Positions 24,726 through 39,340 of a DNA stretch of 64,000 bases are shown here, piece by piece. The notes beneath the pieces are model-generated. The model did not search any database, was not told the origin of the DNA, and saw only the letters and a list, made by a program, of their open reading frames with translations. Origin of the DNA: Micropterus salmoides (taxonomy: Eukaryota; Chordata; Actinopteri; Centrarchiformes; Centrarchidae); contig NW_024041039.1 in assembly GCF_014851395.1 (NCBI RefSeq), positions 10,273,513 to 10,337,512 on the forward strand, in the 5' to 3' direction. Made by a program: the position numbers and the translations under genes. Position 1 is the first letter of the stretch, and each line of letters opens with the position of its first letter.

Positions 24726-27345
24726 CACACTGACCTCTACGGTCGGCAGAGGGAAGAAAAATTGAAGCCCACTCTCTCACAGGCTGGGTGGGCTGGTCAG
24801 CTGGACTTAGTAGGGCAGTGCATCTGGGAATTCTGCTAAAACGCTTTACACACACATACAAATACACACACTTACTTACTTTCAAAATTTCATAGAAAGT
24901 TGGTAATGGCTGTTCCACTTCCCATATATGCAGAAAGCAAGACCCAAAAGCTAAAACGACTAGTTTGCAAACACATTTAAAAAACACTTTTCCAATGTGA
25001 AGTAAAAACACCAAGTAGTGCGAGCTGAGCACAAGGCAGAAGAAGAGGCAAAGGAAAGGCTGAGCATAAGAGAGAGCGGATCTGGGGATCGTCCAGGTGG
25101 TCCTCACCCCCGGAGCCTGTATGGGCACTACACTGACTTGAAGGGCAAAACCTGAAACCCATGCAAATGTGATCACCAGAGCTGGCCTTGATTGGGACGG
25201 CCGCATATGATTAAATATAATTGCAAAGAACCTTTTCCAAATGCCTTGGTGGTTTTGAAAAAGTAGGAAGGAAGGATTTAAAACCAATTCCCAGCTTTTT
25301 GAGAGAAACGAGAGAGAAAAAGGGAGGTGTGTGTGCACTTGAGAGCAAAAGTGAATTTTGCAAGACGGTGAGAGAGACAGAGATAAAAATTAGATGTACT
25401 TCTTTCAAATCAGGGCTGGTTTTTACATGCACACGGCAAGCAGGGAGGCTTTGCTGGCAGATAAAGTACGCTGGGGTTCAGAGGCAGACCCGTCACACTG
25501 GGATGATTGATGGCTCAGTCTGAATGCTTAAGTCAACAGAGCATGAGCACGTCTCAGCAGCCCAGCCTAGGCCCTCCACTCAGCACCTATTTAAGGGTCA
25601 GGTGCTTCAGAACACACTCACTGTGCAACTGCTCCCATTATCTTATGAAAGCAAAGTAAAGAAAAAGGGGAAATCACCACTCAGTTTTGAAAACTATGAC
25701 GTGCATGATATTAGTGCAAAGTAGTACATTTGATCTCTTGATGACAGTGTAAAATTAGTCAAGCGAATACCATGAATCTCCAAATTTGGTGATTTTTAAT
25801 GTTTCATGTTATCTGAAGGAATTAAATGATAGGGTCACATTTTTCAAATCTGTTAAAAAAGTCTTGACAATTCAAGTGGATATTTTCCAAAGATGCAGTC
25901 CTTTTAGTGTAAAATGTCCCAAAAAATAATTTTTACTATCCCTCTACTGAAAGGGAATGATTTCAATGTACATATGGCCATTTGAGTACTGTATTGAGAC
26001 GGACCTGAAAACTTTTTAGTAAAAAAATAGTGAAAATACATATCACAGGTTCCCAGAAGCCAAGGTGATGTTTTCAGATTGCTTTTGTAGTTCCAAAAGC
26101 CAAAGATCTTTCATTTATAGTGACTGAGAAAGTGAAACCAGAGAATGTTTGGCATCTTTGTTTGATGAAGGACTTCGATGATTATTATTAAAAGTATTAT
26201 TATTTTTCTGTCAACTGAATAACCATTTTAAATGGCCCTGAAAACCAATGTTCTCCACTAGCTTTTACTATGAAAGATGAGGTCCTTCATGAACAAAAGA
26301 TTTTCTAACAGTTTGAATAGTTAGGGTTACTTTAAGTTAGAAATGTCTGTATTTGTGTTAATACTTTTGCAATTTTCATAGGTTTTAAGTGGGCAGGACC
26401 TTTGCACTAATCAGAATTAAGCAATATTTGAATCAACATGTGATAACAGCTGTAGGGTTGTTACCTTATGTTGTCAAAGTTTTTGCAAGTTAAACCTTTC
26501 TAAATAATACCTAAGAATATTTTGTTGCACATTTAATAATGGGTATTGAATGTTATAGAGAAATACTCTGAAACCATGTTTTTGGGAACTCTACCACTAT
26601 ATGAGTGTGTGCATCAACTATAGTTTAGGGAACTGTGGGCGAGCAAAGAAGGAAAACATTTTGGGTGTGAACATGCACGTGTTTATATAACTCTCCATTG
26701 TGAGGGAAAGGATTTTGAAGGTTCTGGGTTACTTGTTCCAGGGGGCAGGTGTCCAGCCTGCTGATCTGTGGGCTGCTCCACTTCAACACCTTGTCACCAA
26801 ACCCCCAAAGCCTTCCCCAAACTCTCCACCCACCTCCCACTAAATCATGTCATATAAGAATCCAGGTAAGAAAGCTGTCTCTTTTCCTAGAGACAGTATT
26901 CCAGTATTTCAACTCCCTTGTCATACTGGGTGAATTTAGAAATCTGCTGGAGATGAACGTGTGTACAGTTCACCAGGAGGTTTCCCATTGTTGAAACTGA
27001 TTCTTGTTTTCATAGTTTAGGCCATGTTTTCTATTTTTTTATTTTTTAAAAATTCACTCACCAGATGCACTTTACAATGGAATGCATCAGGTAAAGTAAC
27101 AGGAGTGTTCACACAAACAGATGATAATTCTGTTTGGATAATATAGTTAAGCTGGGGAATTGTTTACAACCTGTCTGAATGTCTGAAAACTTCTGATCCT
27201 TGCCCTAATGGACTCTTTTACGTCTGTTTAGAGATAAAGCTGATATAAAATTAGTGAGTAAACTTTTGTGAAATGACTGATAGAAATTATTGTCAGAACT
27301 ATAAAAGAAAGTTATAAAAAATTTACTTTACTTTAATATGGAGCT
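24726..27345. other. Intron stretch, no gene recognised
   Basis: Mostly AT-rich single-copy-looking sequence with no transposon boundary, exon or simple repeat of note. Short frames at 25221, 26625 and 26749 are motif-free. Confidence 0.4.
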
Positions 27346-27353
27346 GTTGTGGG

Positions 27354-27911
27354 TAGTGATACACAGATTAATCAAAGGCTGATAAATCGGGACGATATCT
27401 GGCATTATGAGATCATCTGCATTGGCAACTGCCTGCACAAATGAGAAGGATAATTAAAAAGTGTCAGCAGACACATCTGCAGGCAGCCTTGTGAGTGTGG
27501 CAGCTGTGGAATGATGTCAGCACTGCCCCTTCTTAGTGTTGGGAAAGTGGTGCCAATGTTAGTTTCGAGCCCTAAATTTCCTCAGTCACCATCGTCTTTT
27601 CTAAATGCTAATACGTTTTTTCCATCCTAAATTAAAGCAAATCTAAAGCCATTTCTGCCTGGCATTGTTATGCTGTAGAGAATAATGCAGTTGAATGATG
27701 TCACTTCTGACAAACTGTACCCCACTCACCTTAAACACCAGTCACGTTCTGAAATTTACAGCATAACCCAACATGTTACTGGCTAGATAAACATGTATAT
27801 TAAATTGTTCTCTGCATGAAATAACTGAATTATACATGACACTTCTTTCTTTTGATATCTCATTATATGTCGGCGATCAGCCACTGAAAAACCCATATTG
27901 GTTGACCACTA
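27354..27911. mobile_element. hAT-like MITE, 558 bp, perfect 8-bp target duplication
   Basis: The element starts TAGTGATACACAG and ends TTGACCACTA, so the short inverted ends are TAGTG. The 8-mer gttgtggg occurs immediately on both sides (27346-27353 and 27912-27919). The interior (gataaatcgggacgatatctg near the left, tgtcggcgatcagcc near the right) belongs to a teleost family. A second, shorter copy is at 44633-44895. Confidence 0.9.
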
Positions 27912-27919
27912 GTTGTGGG

Positions 27920-29726
27920 GACTGAACGTGTGCTGTTCCAATCTGTACTACTGGGCCACCCTGTCAGAAGCATAATGTGCAAAATGTATGAGTTATCGAA
28001 AATTTTGGACAACAAAGACTTCTGGAAAATCATAGATAAATGCCTCAAAGTTGCATTATGATCTTTACCCCTTAAGTTTCCACATGTCAAACCTACAAAA
28101 ATCAAACACAGATGCACTACAAAGTCTGAGTCTTCAGTGGGGTTCGGTGCAGATTGGCAACATTGCAGAGGCAGCACTGAGAGTGTGTTTAAACAAAGTA
28201 AAATTCGATTGTGGAGATGTAGCTGAGTTTGAAATTTGGTCCATGTGCTGTGTGCAAACATATGTTTAAAATGCAGTAGATATGTACATTGAAATGCCTG
28301 TTTGCTACATTTGTAACCCCCACCAGTAAGAAGCAGAAATAGAGTCAGAAGTAAAGAGAAAGAGACAAATCCAGACAGAAACGGTCCTGTGGTCTAAGTC
28401 ATTTTCATCAGTGTGTTTGTCTTCAACTCCAAATCAATGGCAGATGCTACAAGGTGGGCTGCTAACAACAGCAAGGCCGCTACAACAAATAGCGCACACA
28501 CAAGCAGACGCACATACACTCCATACATGGTTCAGATTTATCTCTGATACAGTGTTGCTGCAATCTCCGCTTGATTAGGAGCAGGCCCAAGTTGCTGAGG
28601 AGCAAGCTGCGAGGAGATAAGCTTTGAGGGGCGGAAAGAGGAGGAAAACCGAGGCTGCTTTGACATGCTGTAGGTCTTGGCTGGAGTGGAGCCCAATAAA
28701 TCGCCTGGATTTCAGGCCCTGTCATGGTTCCACCCAGCCCATATGCATGTGTGTGTGTGCATGTCTATGCCTATTTGCAGATGTCTCCCCAATAGGCGTA
28801 CAACTCTGACAGGACCTACACACCCCTGCATACGAGTATTCTGTATGTGTGTGCATGCCTAAAAGTTTCTTATGTGTGTGTGTCTTTGTGTGTGTGTGTG
28901 TGTGTGTGTGTGTCTTCCTGTGGGGCCTGCAGCTGTGACAGGACCTACAACGTAACACAAACATCAGGAAAATAGTTCAGAACACAATCACTGGATCACA
29001 CAAGATCAGATTCAGTGACTCAGTGGGGGCTTGAGGAGCACTAACGAAACAATCACATGTAGACAAAACACACAGACAGTGCACACACATGCGCACACAC
29101 GCACGACAGGAAAAGCATTTAACCTTCACTCTGTGGGGGGAATCTCATCTCTGATTTCCCCTACTTCCCCCGGCTGATTCACTCCCTGTTGGAGCCAGAT
29201 GAGGACGAGGATGGCACAAGAAAGGCTGGTGCTCTTGATGTTCCTCCTGGTCATCAGTGTCCAAATCGTCATCCCGACCAACCCCCCTGCCTTCTCACTC
29301 ATCCACCCGCTCACCCACTGTCATCCCTCGCCCCCATGGGTTGGGTGCCTCCCAGCTGCAGCCTGGCTCGTCCTGATTGCGCCTGATTTGGGTTAAGTGA
29401 TTATTACCCTGCTGCGGTTTGGGTAGGGACTCTCCCACAGGCTGGAAACAGGGAAGGAGGGAGACCTCTCCCTCTTAAGCGCACGCGCACACACACACGC
29501 ACACGAACACGCACGCAGTCTGTTTAGGTGTGTATCTAAGAGAGAAGGACAGAGACAGAGAGAGACACTGCCTGAAGGGAAAAGATGACTGTAAACACAC
29601 ATGACATCAAGACCGACATCAGAGAAACGTGTGTGGGTGTGTGTTTCTGAGTGAATGAGCGAGTCTATCCAATTTACCACAATTTTTTTACTTTGAATTC
29701 AAAAAACTGGTAAAAGACAAAGCAAA
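27920..29726. other. Intron stretch with microsatellites, no gene recognised
   Basis: Contains a GT microsatellite (28872-28913) and a cacgcacac-type run near 29480-29516. Frames at 27863, 28480 and 29189 are motif-free. No splice-framed exon was identified. Confidence 0.4.
28872..28913. repeat. (GT)n microsatellite
   Basis: GT run with one CTTT interruption. Confidence 0.95.
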
Positions 29727-29729
29727 TTA

Positions 29730-30247
29730 ATGTGCAGTTCCATCCACTACAGTTATGGGCGTATTAGGAGCGTTAGGACCAACAGTGGGTGGCACTAATT
29801 CTCCAGTCGGATACTATTAGCCATCGTAGAAGAAAAGGGTGCAACAAGATGACGTAGTTAAAGGAGTGCTAATCAAACTTTAATCAATGGAAAATCATGT
29901 GAAAAATGTCATGTAATATGGCTCGTTTGTTTCATGTATTAATTTTAATTACATTGTTCGATCAATCCACACACACCTCAGATATTTTTGTCAGCTGCTA
30001 TTTTATGTCACTTGGGTGGAGTGGAGGCTTGACGGGCAGATAAACCACACGCTTCATAAGTCATGATTTAGTCACTTAATCTGTTTCCATCACACTTTGT
30101 CGCATTCTTTTTTTTGATTTCACAATATAACAACTTTACCACCTCAAGCAAAGCATTTCTTGTGATTTGTCAGCCTTCTGGTGTTTTTGCTGTTTTTTCA
30201 ATGAGAAAATTGAAAATGCAGATTAAAACAGGTGGATGGAAACACAC
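29730..30247. mobile_element. Harbinger-like MITE, about 518 bp
   Basis: The left end tgtgcagttccatccac and the reverse complement of the right end gtgtgtttccatccacc share the ttccatccac core. TTA lies just outside both ends (ending near 29729 and at 30248-30250), fitting the TWA target duplication of PIF/Harbinger elements. The right portion (attgaaaatgcagattaaa, then caggtggatggaaacacac) matches a teleost MITE I recall. Left-end boundary is uncertain by a few bases. Confidence 0.65.
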
Positions 30248-30250
30248 TTA

Positions 30251-33200
30251 GTGAGAGAGAGAGACAAGAGAGGAGAGAGACAAAAAGAAAAAAATAGTAG
30301 TTAACATACATATCACAAAAGAAATGTCTCAACAAACTACAGCAACACAGAGACACACACAGAGACACACATTAAAGTCTCCATATAGCATAGTAACAGG
30401 GACGTTACAAGAGAAGTGTGGAGGGAGGGAAAAAGTGAAAATGTTCCAAACACATATTTACGACCCGGAGTTAAACTGTCTCTCACTCTGTAATTCTCAG
30501 AGCTTTTTACTGCAGGCTGGGGGTGAACAAAGTGCACGTTCTGTTATTCTACCGTCCGTCTCGTCTTACATCCACCCATCAGATTTAGGGCTGAGGTTTC
30601 AGGGCCTCTGCTACAGAGACTCGGGGCATTCGCTGCATTAGGAACACCCTGAAAATTGGGTAGAGTTCAGGATGGGTTATGGGTTGCTATTCATATCTCT
30701 TTCTGTCTGATTTGCTGTTTCTGGAGAGACAGTGCTGTTTCCATGGCCAATTTCTGTCTGCATTTTTGCTAAAATGTTATTTTTCTGACAGATATTTGGT
30801 TCAAAAAGCTCATCCCTGAATTTGTGACTCAGGTAAGAATACTGAAAATTGTGACCTCAAAAAAAGGTGACCTGACCTCTCAAAAGCCAAACACAAACAC
30901 CAGTACTCAACTGGGTTAAAGGAAATCTACAGAGATCAGGAATACTTTACCTGAAATGTTTTTGATGTTTGCCATTTTCCATTACTATTCCAGGCCTGAA
31001 ATAAAGACTCCTTACAGCTCATGCTACATCTAGAATGTCCAAACACAACAAGCCAATAGCACAGTAGTTTTTATCCATCATTTTTTAGACTGCAGTAAGA
31101 AGCTTATCCGTTTATCTGTGGTTATTTTAGGATATTATGCAGTGCCACTCGTAGAATCCCAAAATGTTTCCTTATCTCCTTCTTTGAATCAAAAGCAGAA
31201 TTTCTTGTCAATATACCCATCCTATCAGATGTTCCTATCATTATGAATTCAAGGTGTCCTGAGTTCACATTGAAGATAATGAGCAAACAGCTGCAGTCCA
31301 GCTTTGGCTCCCTGAACGTGGTCTATTTCAGGCCGTACAGCTCCCAGCTAAGATACTCGGCCCAGAAGCACATGAAAAAAGAAACAGCAATGAGTTCAAA
31401 ATGAATACACACAGAACCTCAGAACGGCGGGGAGCCAAAAAACACACTATAATCTAAAACATACCAATTTAATCATGGTGGGAAAGATTCAACAAGGCAT
31501 GCACACCTGCTCAATGGAGCATTTCCACACGGGAGGGATATTTCACAAGTCCAACAATGAATTTTAATCATGTGGCTGAGGTGGACAGAATGCAAAGTAA
31601 CTGTCAAAGCCAAAAATAGTTACATCTATGGAAAGATATATGAATTACCTAAACGATCTTCAACACAGCTGAGTGGCATAACAGATGGTGTTATTTTAAT
31701 ATAGATCTCTAGAAGACCAATGTGAGTTTCAATAGAAGTTGCACTTCTTTTATATACTAAACTTCATCCCACAAATATTTTAATCCATTTTAATGTTTAC
31801 CCCAAATGTATTTAAACTTCTTGGAGTTTATTTGTGAAGTGTTGTGCACGTTATTTAATGTTGATGGAAAAAATAACTAAAAGAAACTTTGAGTCACTGT
31901 GTTTGTTGAGACAAATTGGCATGCAGCTATTTTCATTGCTCTGACATTGTGACAAAAACATATTTCTGATATCACGTCAAAACAGTTTCCAAAGTCGTTT
32001 TGTAGATTATTATTAGTAAGATTATTATTGTACTAATAATTCAAGTGGCTTATTGGCTTCCAAAAGTATTTCCTGCCTGCTAGTCAGATGTGGTAAAAAA
32101 AAAAAAAAGCAAACATTTTCAACAATTTAAAGATGAAGAACAAGGTCAAAAGTTTTATTTATATATAGCTTACATAATTCATGCATAATTTTTTTTTACA
32201 TTCCATCACACTGCAAGTGGCTTGAATTTTATTATTTTGAATAATCCACTAATTGTGAGAAGGCAAAACTATGCACAAAGCACTGAAACATTTTCCGTAT
32301 TTGTTACAGGTCAATCTGTCCTCTGTCAAGACTCCCTCCCAGCACTAAGGAAGTACATGTAGAAGCAAGACATCATTCAAATTCTGTTACATGTTGGAAC
32401 TTGGTTTTTGTGTGTTTGTAATGTCTTTATTAAATTAAGATTACTATACCTGGTTCAAAAAAACGGCAAAGATTAGAACTGATGCACTTCAACAAAATGA
32501 TCCAGGATGCATCAGTCAGATAATTATCCACATCAGCCTCATCCTCCCTCACCGCTCTGGCAGCTTTAACTTACACATTCAAACAAACCTTCCTATTATT
32601 AGACCACAATACTACTTAAGAGTCACTCTTATGCATCACTGAATCTGTGGCATTTGTACTTACATAATTCACTGCTACACACATGGGAAGAGAAGCCTCA
32701 CTGATGCTAGATGTCCAGCAGTGTAATGATACAATATACCTTTAGATAGCACTAATGAGTGGGATAGGGATGCATGAGATGATTCTCAGCCTTGTGGAGC
32801 ACGGGCACAGGTCCCGAGGCGCAATTACACATACCAAAAACATGGTGTGAAGTTTTTGAGAAGCAAATTAGTCTGCTTTTAATTATGTAGAAAAGCAGTT
32901 GGACATTAAGGTTGGAATGCAGGGTGTGAATAGATTCTTCAGCAGCAACTAATTTCAGATGTTACCATGCGTGAGTGGTTTTAAAAGTTGAAACATGGTA
33001 CACCAAAGTGGAAAACATAACACTGAGCATGATTGTTCTTTGGAGATGAAGATAGACAAGAAATGAGTTATGTTTGACAGTGATCGCGCGGCACACTGCT
33101 ATAAATACACAAACTATACAGCCACTGTTCTGTAACACACTCTTTTAGTGTGTGTCCCATTATAAAGCTTTCTTTGTTTTTCCATCCTCAGACAGCACGA

Positions 33201-33701
33201 CCAAAATCATGACAGGTTAAAGACGAACAGTACAAAATATATTTATGTAGATGGTTAAGTTGGATCATCTCTATGGAAACAAGTGTGTGCATTGCTACAT
33301 TAGTGTGTCTTTTTCCTGACTTGCCCCACCTCTCTAAGTATATCTATAGAGACCTGTGACAGCATGAAATTAGGCTGAATTCATAGCAGCGCATTGTGAA
33401 TATACAGTAGTGTATTCTCAAGCAAAGCAAACTATGTGAACGGACCGCCGGGGAAATCGCACAACACTGCACACTGTTGTCCAAACAAGGGCAGAGGAGA
33501 GAGAAAACATCAGCTGAGAAGGGGGGAACCCAGACCACCAGGGTTACCCCCCCCTCCTCCATATTTACTTAAACTTTCATGGTTTGGCTCAGGTCCTACA
33601 GAGCCATCTTTCACCTCACGTTTTCTACTCCTTCACACCCAAAAACAGCATGCAGTGTAAGAGGTTTCCTGTAGCAGCCGTCTGACTAGCATGTACATCC
33701 T

Positions 33702-33742
<41 letters not shown>

Positions 33743-36700
33743 CACACACAAAAATCTGCCTTGTTCAGTCTGACCTGTGGGTAAGGTCAAGCAAGTGGTG
33801 ATGTTTCCCACTGAGGGCTTCATACAGAGGAGTGCAAGCAGCTTGACCATCTCATTTTAGTGAGTCTAAACGATTAAACATTTAAAGTGGATGACTTTCA
33901 AGAACACAGATGTTTAATTTGTTTAATTTGATTTTGAAAACTTGATCTGGTCTTGCAGTTACTTTTTTATATTTAAAATGTGTGTGTATGCATAATGTTC
34001 CACTAGAGGAGACTGTCCTTCCAAGAAAAAACAAGAGCATCAGTTGTTTCAGCAAATGTCCCCAAAATGAACGAACGTCACAAAGTGAAAAAGCCCTCTA
34101 GCAGCTATACTATAACTCAATAGTAATTCTGACGGTAGCAAAGGAGGAAATAGTGTGAGTATGACATCACTGTTTGTTTGTGGTTCACAAAACCTTGATG
34201 AAGTAGTCATTTTAACCCAAACCATAAACTTCCCCCAACCATAATTCAGTTGTTTATGTGCCTAAACCTAACCAAACCTTAACATTAGCAGTGTAACATC
34301 AGAAACTTTTTTTTAAATTTGAAATGTCAAGCTGTCAAACGTGGCACCAGAAAACACTTACATGTGTGTCGTTCTTGTAAGGAAATGTTCTTTTTTGTCC
34401 GTTTGTTGTTTTGTAACCTGGGTGACCTGATGACGTGGCAAACTAAGTGCTTGTTAGACAGTGTCTGAAATCCCCTTCACACCTTTCCGATGTCGCAAAG
34501 GGGTCATGTGACCCGTGTCTACAATTTTTGAAACTTTCCAAAAAACGACAATTGACAAGAAAGTCCACACACACCCAGCGATTGGTCAGGTGATGTGCAG
34601 AGGTGAGACCTTTTCTTTTAGACTTAGTTGGAGGACACTTCATACAAACTAGTTTATGTCAAGCATACCTCTGCTTTAATCTTATAACAGCCAAATTCCA
34701 CATTTGAATCAAGGACAACAGCAAATGTCATATGCATCTGCATGCAACAAAAAGAAAGTGGACACAGGGCTTTTGAAGGACAGGAAGATGGACATCCTCC
34801 CTGTCTGGCTGGGTGAGGCAGCTTTCTTACCACTGGGGTAGGAATGCTGTAGGTCCCCTCCCAGGGGTCCTGAGACCAGAATGGCTGCTTGTTGTTCTAC
34901 AGTCCCCTGAGATTCCCCTCGCTGCCTTTCACAGCACCAAAACGACTACACTCACTGACAAGTTTTCAGATCATGACATCACGTCTGTTTTTGTTGTGGT
35001 GTGCGGAGGTGGTCTCGACCATGTCTGAATTAAGACCTCCTTGTCGAGTGTGTGTGTCTGCATGTGCACATCTTCGCTCTCCCACACATGCCCCCGTACG
35101 ATACAGACTTCCCACAGAGGTCTTGTGCTTTGACAGGGAAGGTGAAAGGGGGGTGAGTTTTTTTTCTGGCTGTGGAAAATGGAGGCGAGTTTTATGACCC
35201 ATGTTCCCTGTCCTCCTGTAAAAATCACACCAGTCGTTTTCCAGCGTTGCAGCATCATCGGCTGCGCAGCCAATGAAAACAATGGAGCGTGTGGAGAAGA
35301 AACAAGGCAAACAAAGAGGAGAAAAAAAAAGAGGCCTCTTGGACGGAAATACCTGCAGGTCTACTTTATACATATACATCATCCTCTCCCCTTCCCATCA
35401 GACTATTTACCTACTCACACACATGTAGAAATCTTTAAGACTCACAACCCTACAGAAGTTCTCATGGGTTTTCAGTGGCAATCCAACCTGGCAATCTTCC
35501 AAAGCTCTCTGCAGGCACTTTGTTTTGCGGAGGGGGGTCTTTGGGTCATACCCAACAAAGATGCATCACTGCATGGGCCTACCACGTGTGGATTAGTGGG
35601 CACAGTTCTGTAACTCCATATAAAGAAAGGAAAGCTGCCAGGCTACTCTGCCTTTGCCCTAATTCTGATTGTCAAATGTTCTATTGAATTAAGCAAGAGA
35701 GAGGGAGAATGCATGTCTCTACTAAGCCTTGAAGATGAGAGAGCAGGAAATGCCAAAGTGGCTGTCCTGTGAGTTCCTGTCTGTAGAGGTCGGATGAAGA
35801 AATGCATTGAGTGCATGATTCATATGCCACATTGTATTAGCGCACAACAAGGGCTGAGAGGAGACAGATCGGCTTGAAACGATGAGAAGAGGGACAAGGC
35901 ATTTGTATTCTCCTGTGCTGGTAATACATGGTAGCAAGGGTGATTTGCACAGCTAAATCAAAACCAAGGGATGACGACACTGAAGTCCGATGCATCTTAA
36001 GATGATGAAGCTCTTCAGTGTGTTCCACATCGAAGCTCACTGCAGTCCATTTGCTTCTCAGGAGACTCAGTAACTCGAGGTAACATGAAGAGTTAGTTAA
36101 CCTGTGAGAGCGTGCTTAAACCCTAATGCGCTGCAGATGTAGCCATCTTAGAAGTCACACGTTTTAGTGAAGGCTTGCTGCGCTGCTGCTTCGTTGCACC
36201 TCGATCCCCTAAAGGGAATGTTTAGAGAATGGGAATTGTATCTATTTGTCCGGGGTTGTAAGGAACAATGTTGCAAACACTTTGATCAAGGCACACACGT
36301 TTTGCATTACAGCAGCATCACTGGCATTTGAGAAAATTTAAGAAAGAACAGACTGCAAGTCGCTAACGCTGCACTAACGCAGTACTAACGCACGATAGGT
36401 GAAAGATGGATGAATGATATGGGACTTCTGTTAAGGCTTCCAGTGGACATGCCTGCCAGGCAGCCACATTACTCATGTAGTTGGAAGGTCTATTATAAAA
36501 TTGGCTACGCATTACAGGGACCTAATGTGGGCTCCTGGCAGTCCCACACACCGCCTGCGGTAAGGCTATCTAACACAGTCAGTGGGACATATCTGCTGTT
36601 ATGATCAGACCCACAGCAGACCTGCCTAAACACAGCTTATCTCCCCTTGCATCCAAGATCACATCCAGCCCAGGGAAAAGGTTTGAATGAACGCTCAAGA

Positions 36701-39080
36701 TGTGTGAACAAGTCTCAATCAGATGATTTAACCTGAAATCATACGAGAAAGCAAAATCTAGACCTAACAAGCACCTCTAATTCTTCATCAAACCCTCCCC
36801 CCTTTGAAGCTCCTCCTCACCCCCTTTTCCTCGCTCAAAAACCCCCCACTCACTGGCTCCATTGCTCCAGGAGATCCTATCATTTCTCCCGCAGACTAGA
36901 TTTCTTGGGTGACTTCAAAGCTTGTTCACTAAGTGTTTAGAAGAATGCAATGGAAACAGGAAAATAATGTTCTGATTTCTGTAAACTTTATAACATCTGC
37001 TTTTGCTTAGTGCTGGTGCAGTGTGAAGCAGGGGCTCCATACTGTGTTCAGTTTGGGACATTTTTTCCCACAGCTTAAACGGCCGGCATTGTGCACGATG
37101 GGAAGGGTAAAAACAAAACAAAAGTGTCTTTGAGCCTAAGGAACATATTCTTCAAAAATGACATTTATGAAGATTTGGTAAGAGCAAGAGGTTGTTTATT
37201 TTGGAGGTTCAGTTTAATTTGTTCCTTTTTTCAGCCAATATCACAGACCATTTGAAAAGCAGGTGAGGATGAATCCCACAAGAAAGGTAATAGGTTAACC
37301 CTCTAAGACCTAATTTCCATCACTGTTTGTATAACCTTCATCTTTTGAGAATTCAGAGGATGCAATGAGTATATTTCCACCGAGAAGGAAAGGAACCAGG
37401 CGAGGCTTTGCTTGTGTCCCAAAAGGCCTGTGAGTAATGTTGCTGGCACCGTACAAGCATACACACAGACTAACGCTACCTCCTTGTGTATACACAAGAT
37501 GACAAGCCGTTTTTAGGGCCAGTCCAGATAACTCCATCACAATCTCCTCACGCTAACAGGGCAGCATGACAAGAGCGCCGTGTATACACACACAGCATCC
37601 GACTGGCAGCCTCAGGGCTCCTGTCTCCTTTCCCCTAACTCAATCATGCTCGGGTTTCACTCTCGCCCATCCGAGGCTAACTCGCTTCCTCTCTCTATCC
37701 CCTCACACTACCCCCCCATCCTTAAAATCCTTAACCCACATCCCACCCATACAGTATCAATTCCTTGTCCAGTATACATGCATGTAAAGGCAAGGCCTAT
37801 AAAAACTTATTTTTAAATTTTTGTTTTAATATTTCATTTCCAAAACTGAAATTACTGAAATGGTGTCATCTCAAACCATCAACATAACTAAAAATATTTA
37901 ATTAGGGAAACTTTGGGGACAAGGAGCAGCCTCTGTAGCCCTTTCTAATGCTTTTGTGTTTGTTCAAACTGCTGAAAACAGAAGTAGAAACAGGAGAGCC
38001 ATTTTAGGCCAACAAGGATTCACAGACCTCCCTAAATCACTCTGACACTGGTAAAGAAAAATATGCATTGGCAATACACCTTGCACTTCTCCATTTCATT
38101 GTTTGGTTGTATATTTGTCATATTCCAGTGAAATTGCCAAAATGCCACAAACATGAAGTCACATGGAGCTATATCCAGAGCAGCCACAAAGGCACTTGCC
38201 AAGTTTGTAAGGAAATACAGTTCAGCTATTATAAAACATCAAATGTCAGATTTTCGGTTTCAGTGCCCCGAAATTAATCTTTTCTAGAGGCCTCATTTTG
38301 CTCTGACTTATTACAGCCTAACAGGAAGAAATCCATTGCAGGGGAGGAAGAGATAGCCCACTGACAGCAGCCTCAATACACCACAATGCATCGCAGCCAC
38401 AAGAGATACTCACTTGTCTTCTTAACAAGCCAAGAAAACACAGACTCCCTGACCTGACAGTTTTGGCATCCATACACACAGAAGTCTTCCTCTCAGTGAG
38501 CGGTACTTTCATCAGAGTCTGTTCATAATGACAGCTATTTTGCTTTGCTTTTTCTGTATGCAATACTCACTCACTTTTATGAAGAAAATGGAAAAAAGCT
38601 ATGTCTTGTAATGTCTTGCTATCTTTAACATAAAAGGCTATAAAGATTTCATAGCTGAATGCAGGTTTAGGCATGCTCTAAAAGTTGTCAAACAGCAATT
38701 TCAGAGGTGACGGCAAATTACGAACTTAAAAAGGACCATACTGGTGTTTCTGCATGCAATTTTACAATAAATACTACTGACACAATTGTTGTTTTGTATT
38801 TTTAAGTATAGTGTGAAAACTTGCTTGACATTAGTAGTCCAGAAGTGAACAGCATTTCCACGTTTATTGCAATTACATATTCTTTCATTATTGTTGGGAA
38901 CCTTTCAAAAATTAAACAACAAATAACATTCATTTTACAAATATAAATTATGTTGTCTAACATGAGTTACCATTTAGGCAGTATTCAAGTATCTTCAAAT
39001 GGTATCTTTCTGGAATTGCATTAAAAAATTTTAAAGATTAAATGTGCTTTGAAGTGTAGATGATTTGTAGTAAAACACAT
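30251..39080. other. Long intron stretch without recognised genes
   Basis: No exon was found in nearly 9 kb. Contents noted are an AC microsatellite (33704-33750) and, around 34190-34440, a stretch with cctaaacctaaccaaacctt resembling a dispersed teleost repeat but not bounded. The rest looks single-copy. Frames at 34966, 35179 and 33344 lack family motifs. Confidence 0.4.
33704..33750. repeat. (AC)n microsatellite
   Basis: AC run with a single CG interruption. Confidence 0.96.
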
Positions 39081-39340
39081 GGTGTGGTGGCTCAGTGGTT
39101 AGCACTGTCACTAGCACCAAGGTCAGACCTGGCTGAGGCCTTTCTGTATGAAATTTACACGGTCTTCCCATATTCACATTCTGTAGGTTTCCTCTGGGTG
39201 CTCATGTTTCCTTCCATGGTCCAAAAGCAAGCAGGCAAGAGGTGGAAACTCTAAATTGACCATATGTGTGAATGTGTTGGTCTGGCTACACACTGTGTAG
39301 TAGCCCATCAACAGGATAAGAAGTACAGAAATGGATGAAC
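39081..39340 (+). mobile_element. Degenerate tRNA-like SINE (teleost family with GGATG tail)
   Basis: It starts with an A-box-like region (tggtggctcagtggttagca) and continues through diagnostic blocks: ggcctttctgtatgaaattt, gtaggtttcctctgggtgct, tttccttccatggtccaaaa and actctaaattgacc. It ends at caggataagaagtacagaaatggatgaa. These match in order a very common teleost retroposon as I recall it. The B box is decayed (ggtcagacc). The two stubs at 57433 and 59853 carry the same 3' tail. Confidence 0.75.

Noticed and set aside
24583..25338. 251-codon minus-strand frame
   Set aside because: It runs through CA microsatellites, has a valine-cysteine repeat tail and no family motif.
35179..35613. 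Overlapping frames of 100-145 codons on both strands
   Set aside because: They mutually overlap and lack motifs, consistent with chance openness of a stop-poor patch.
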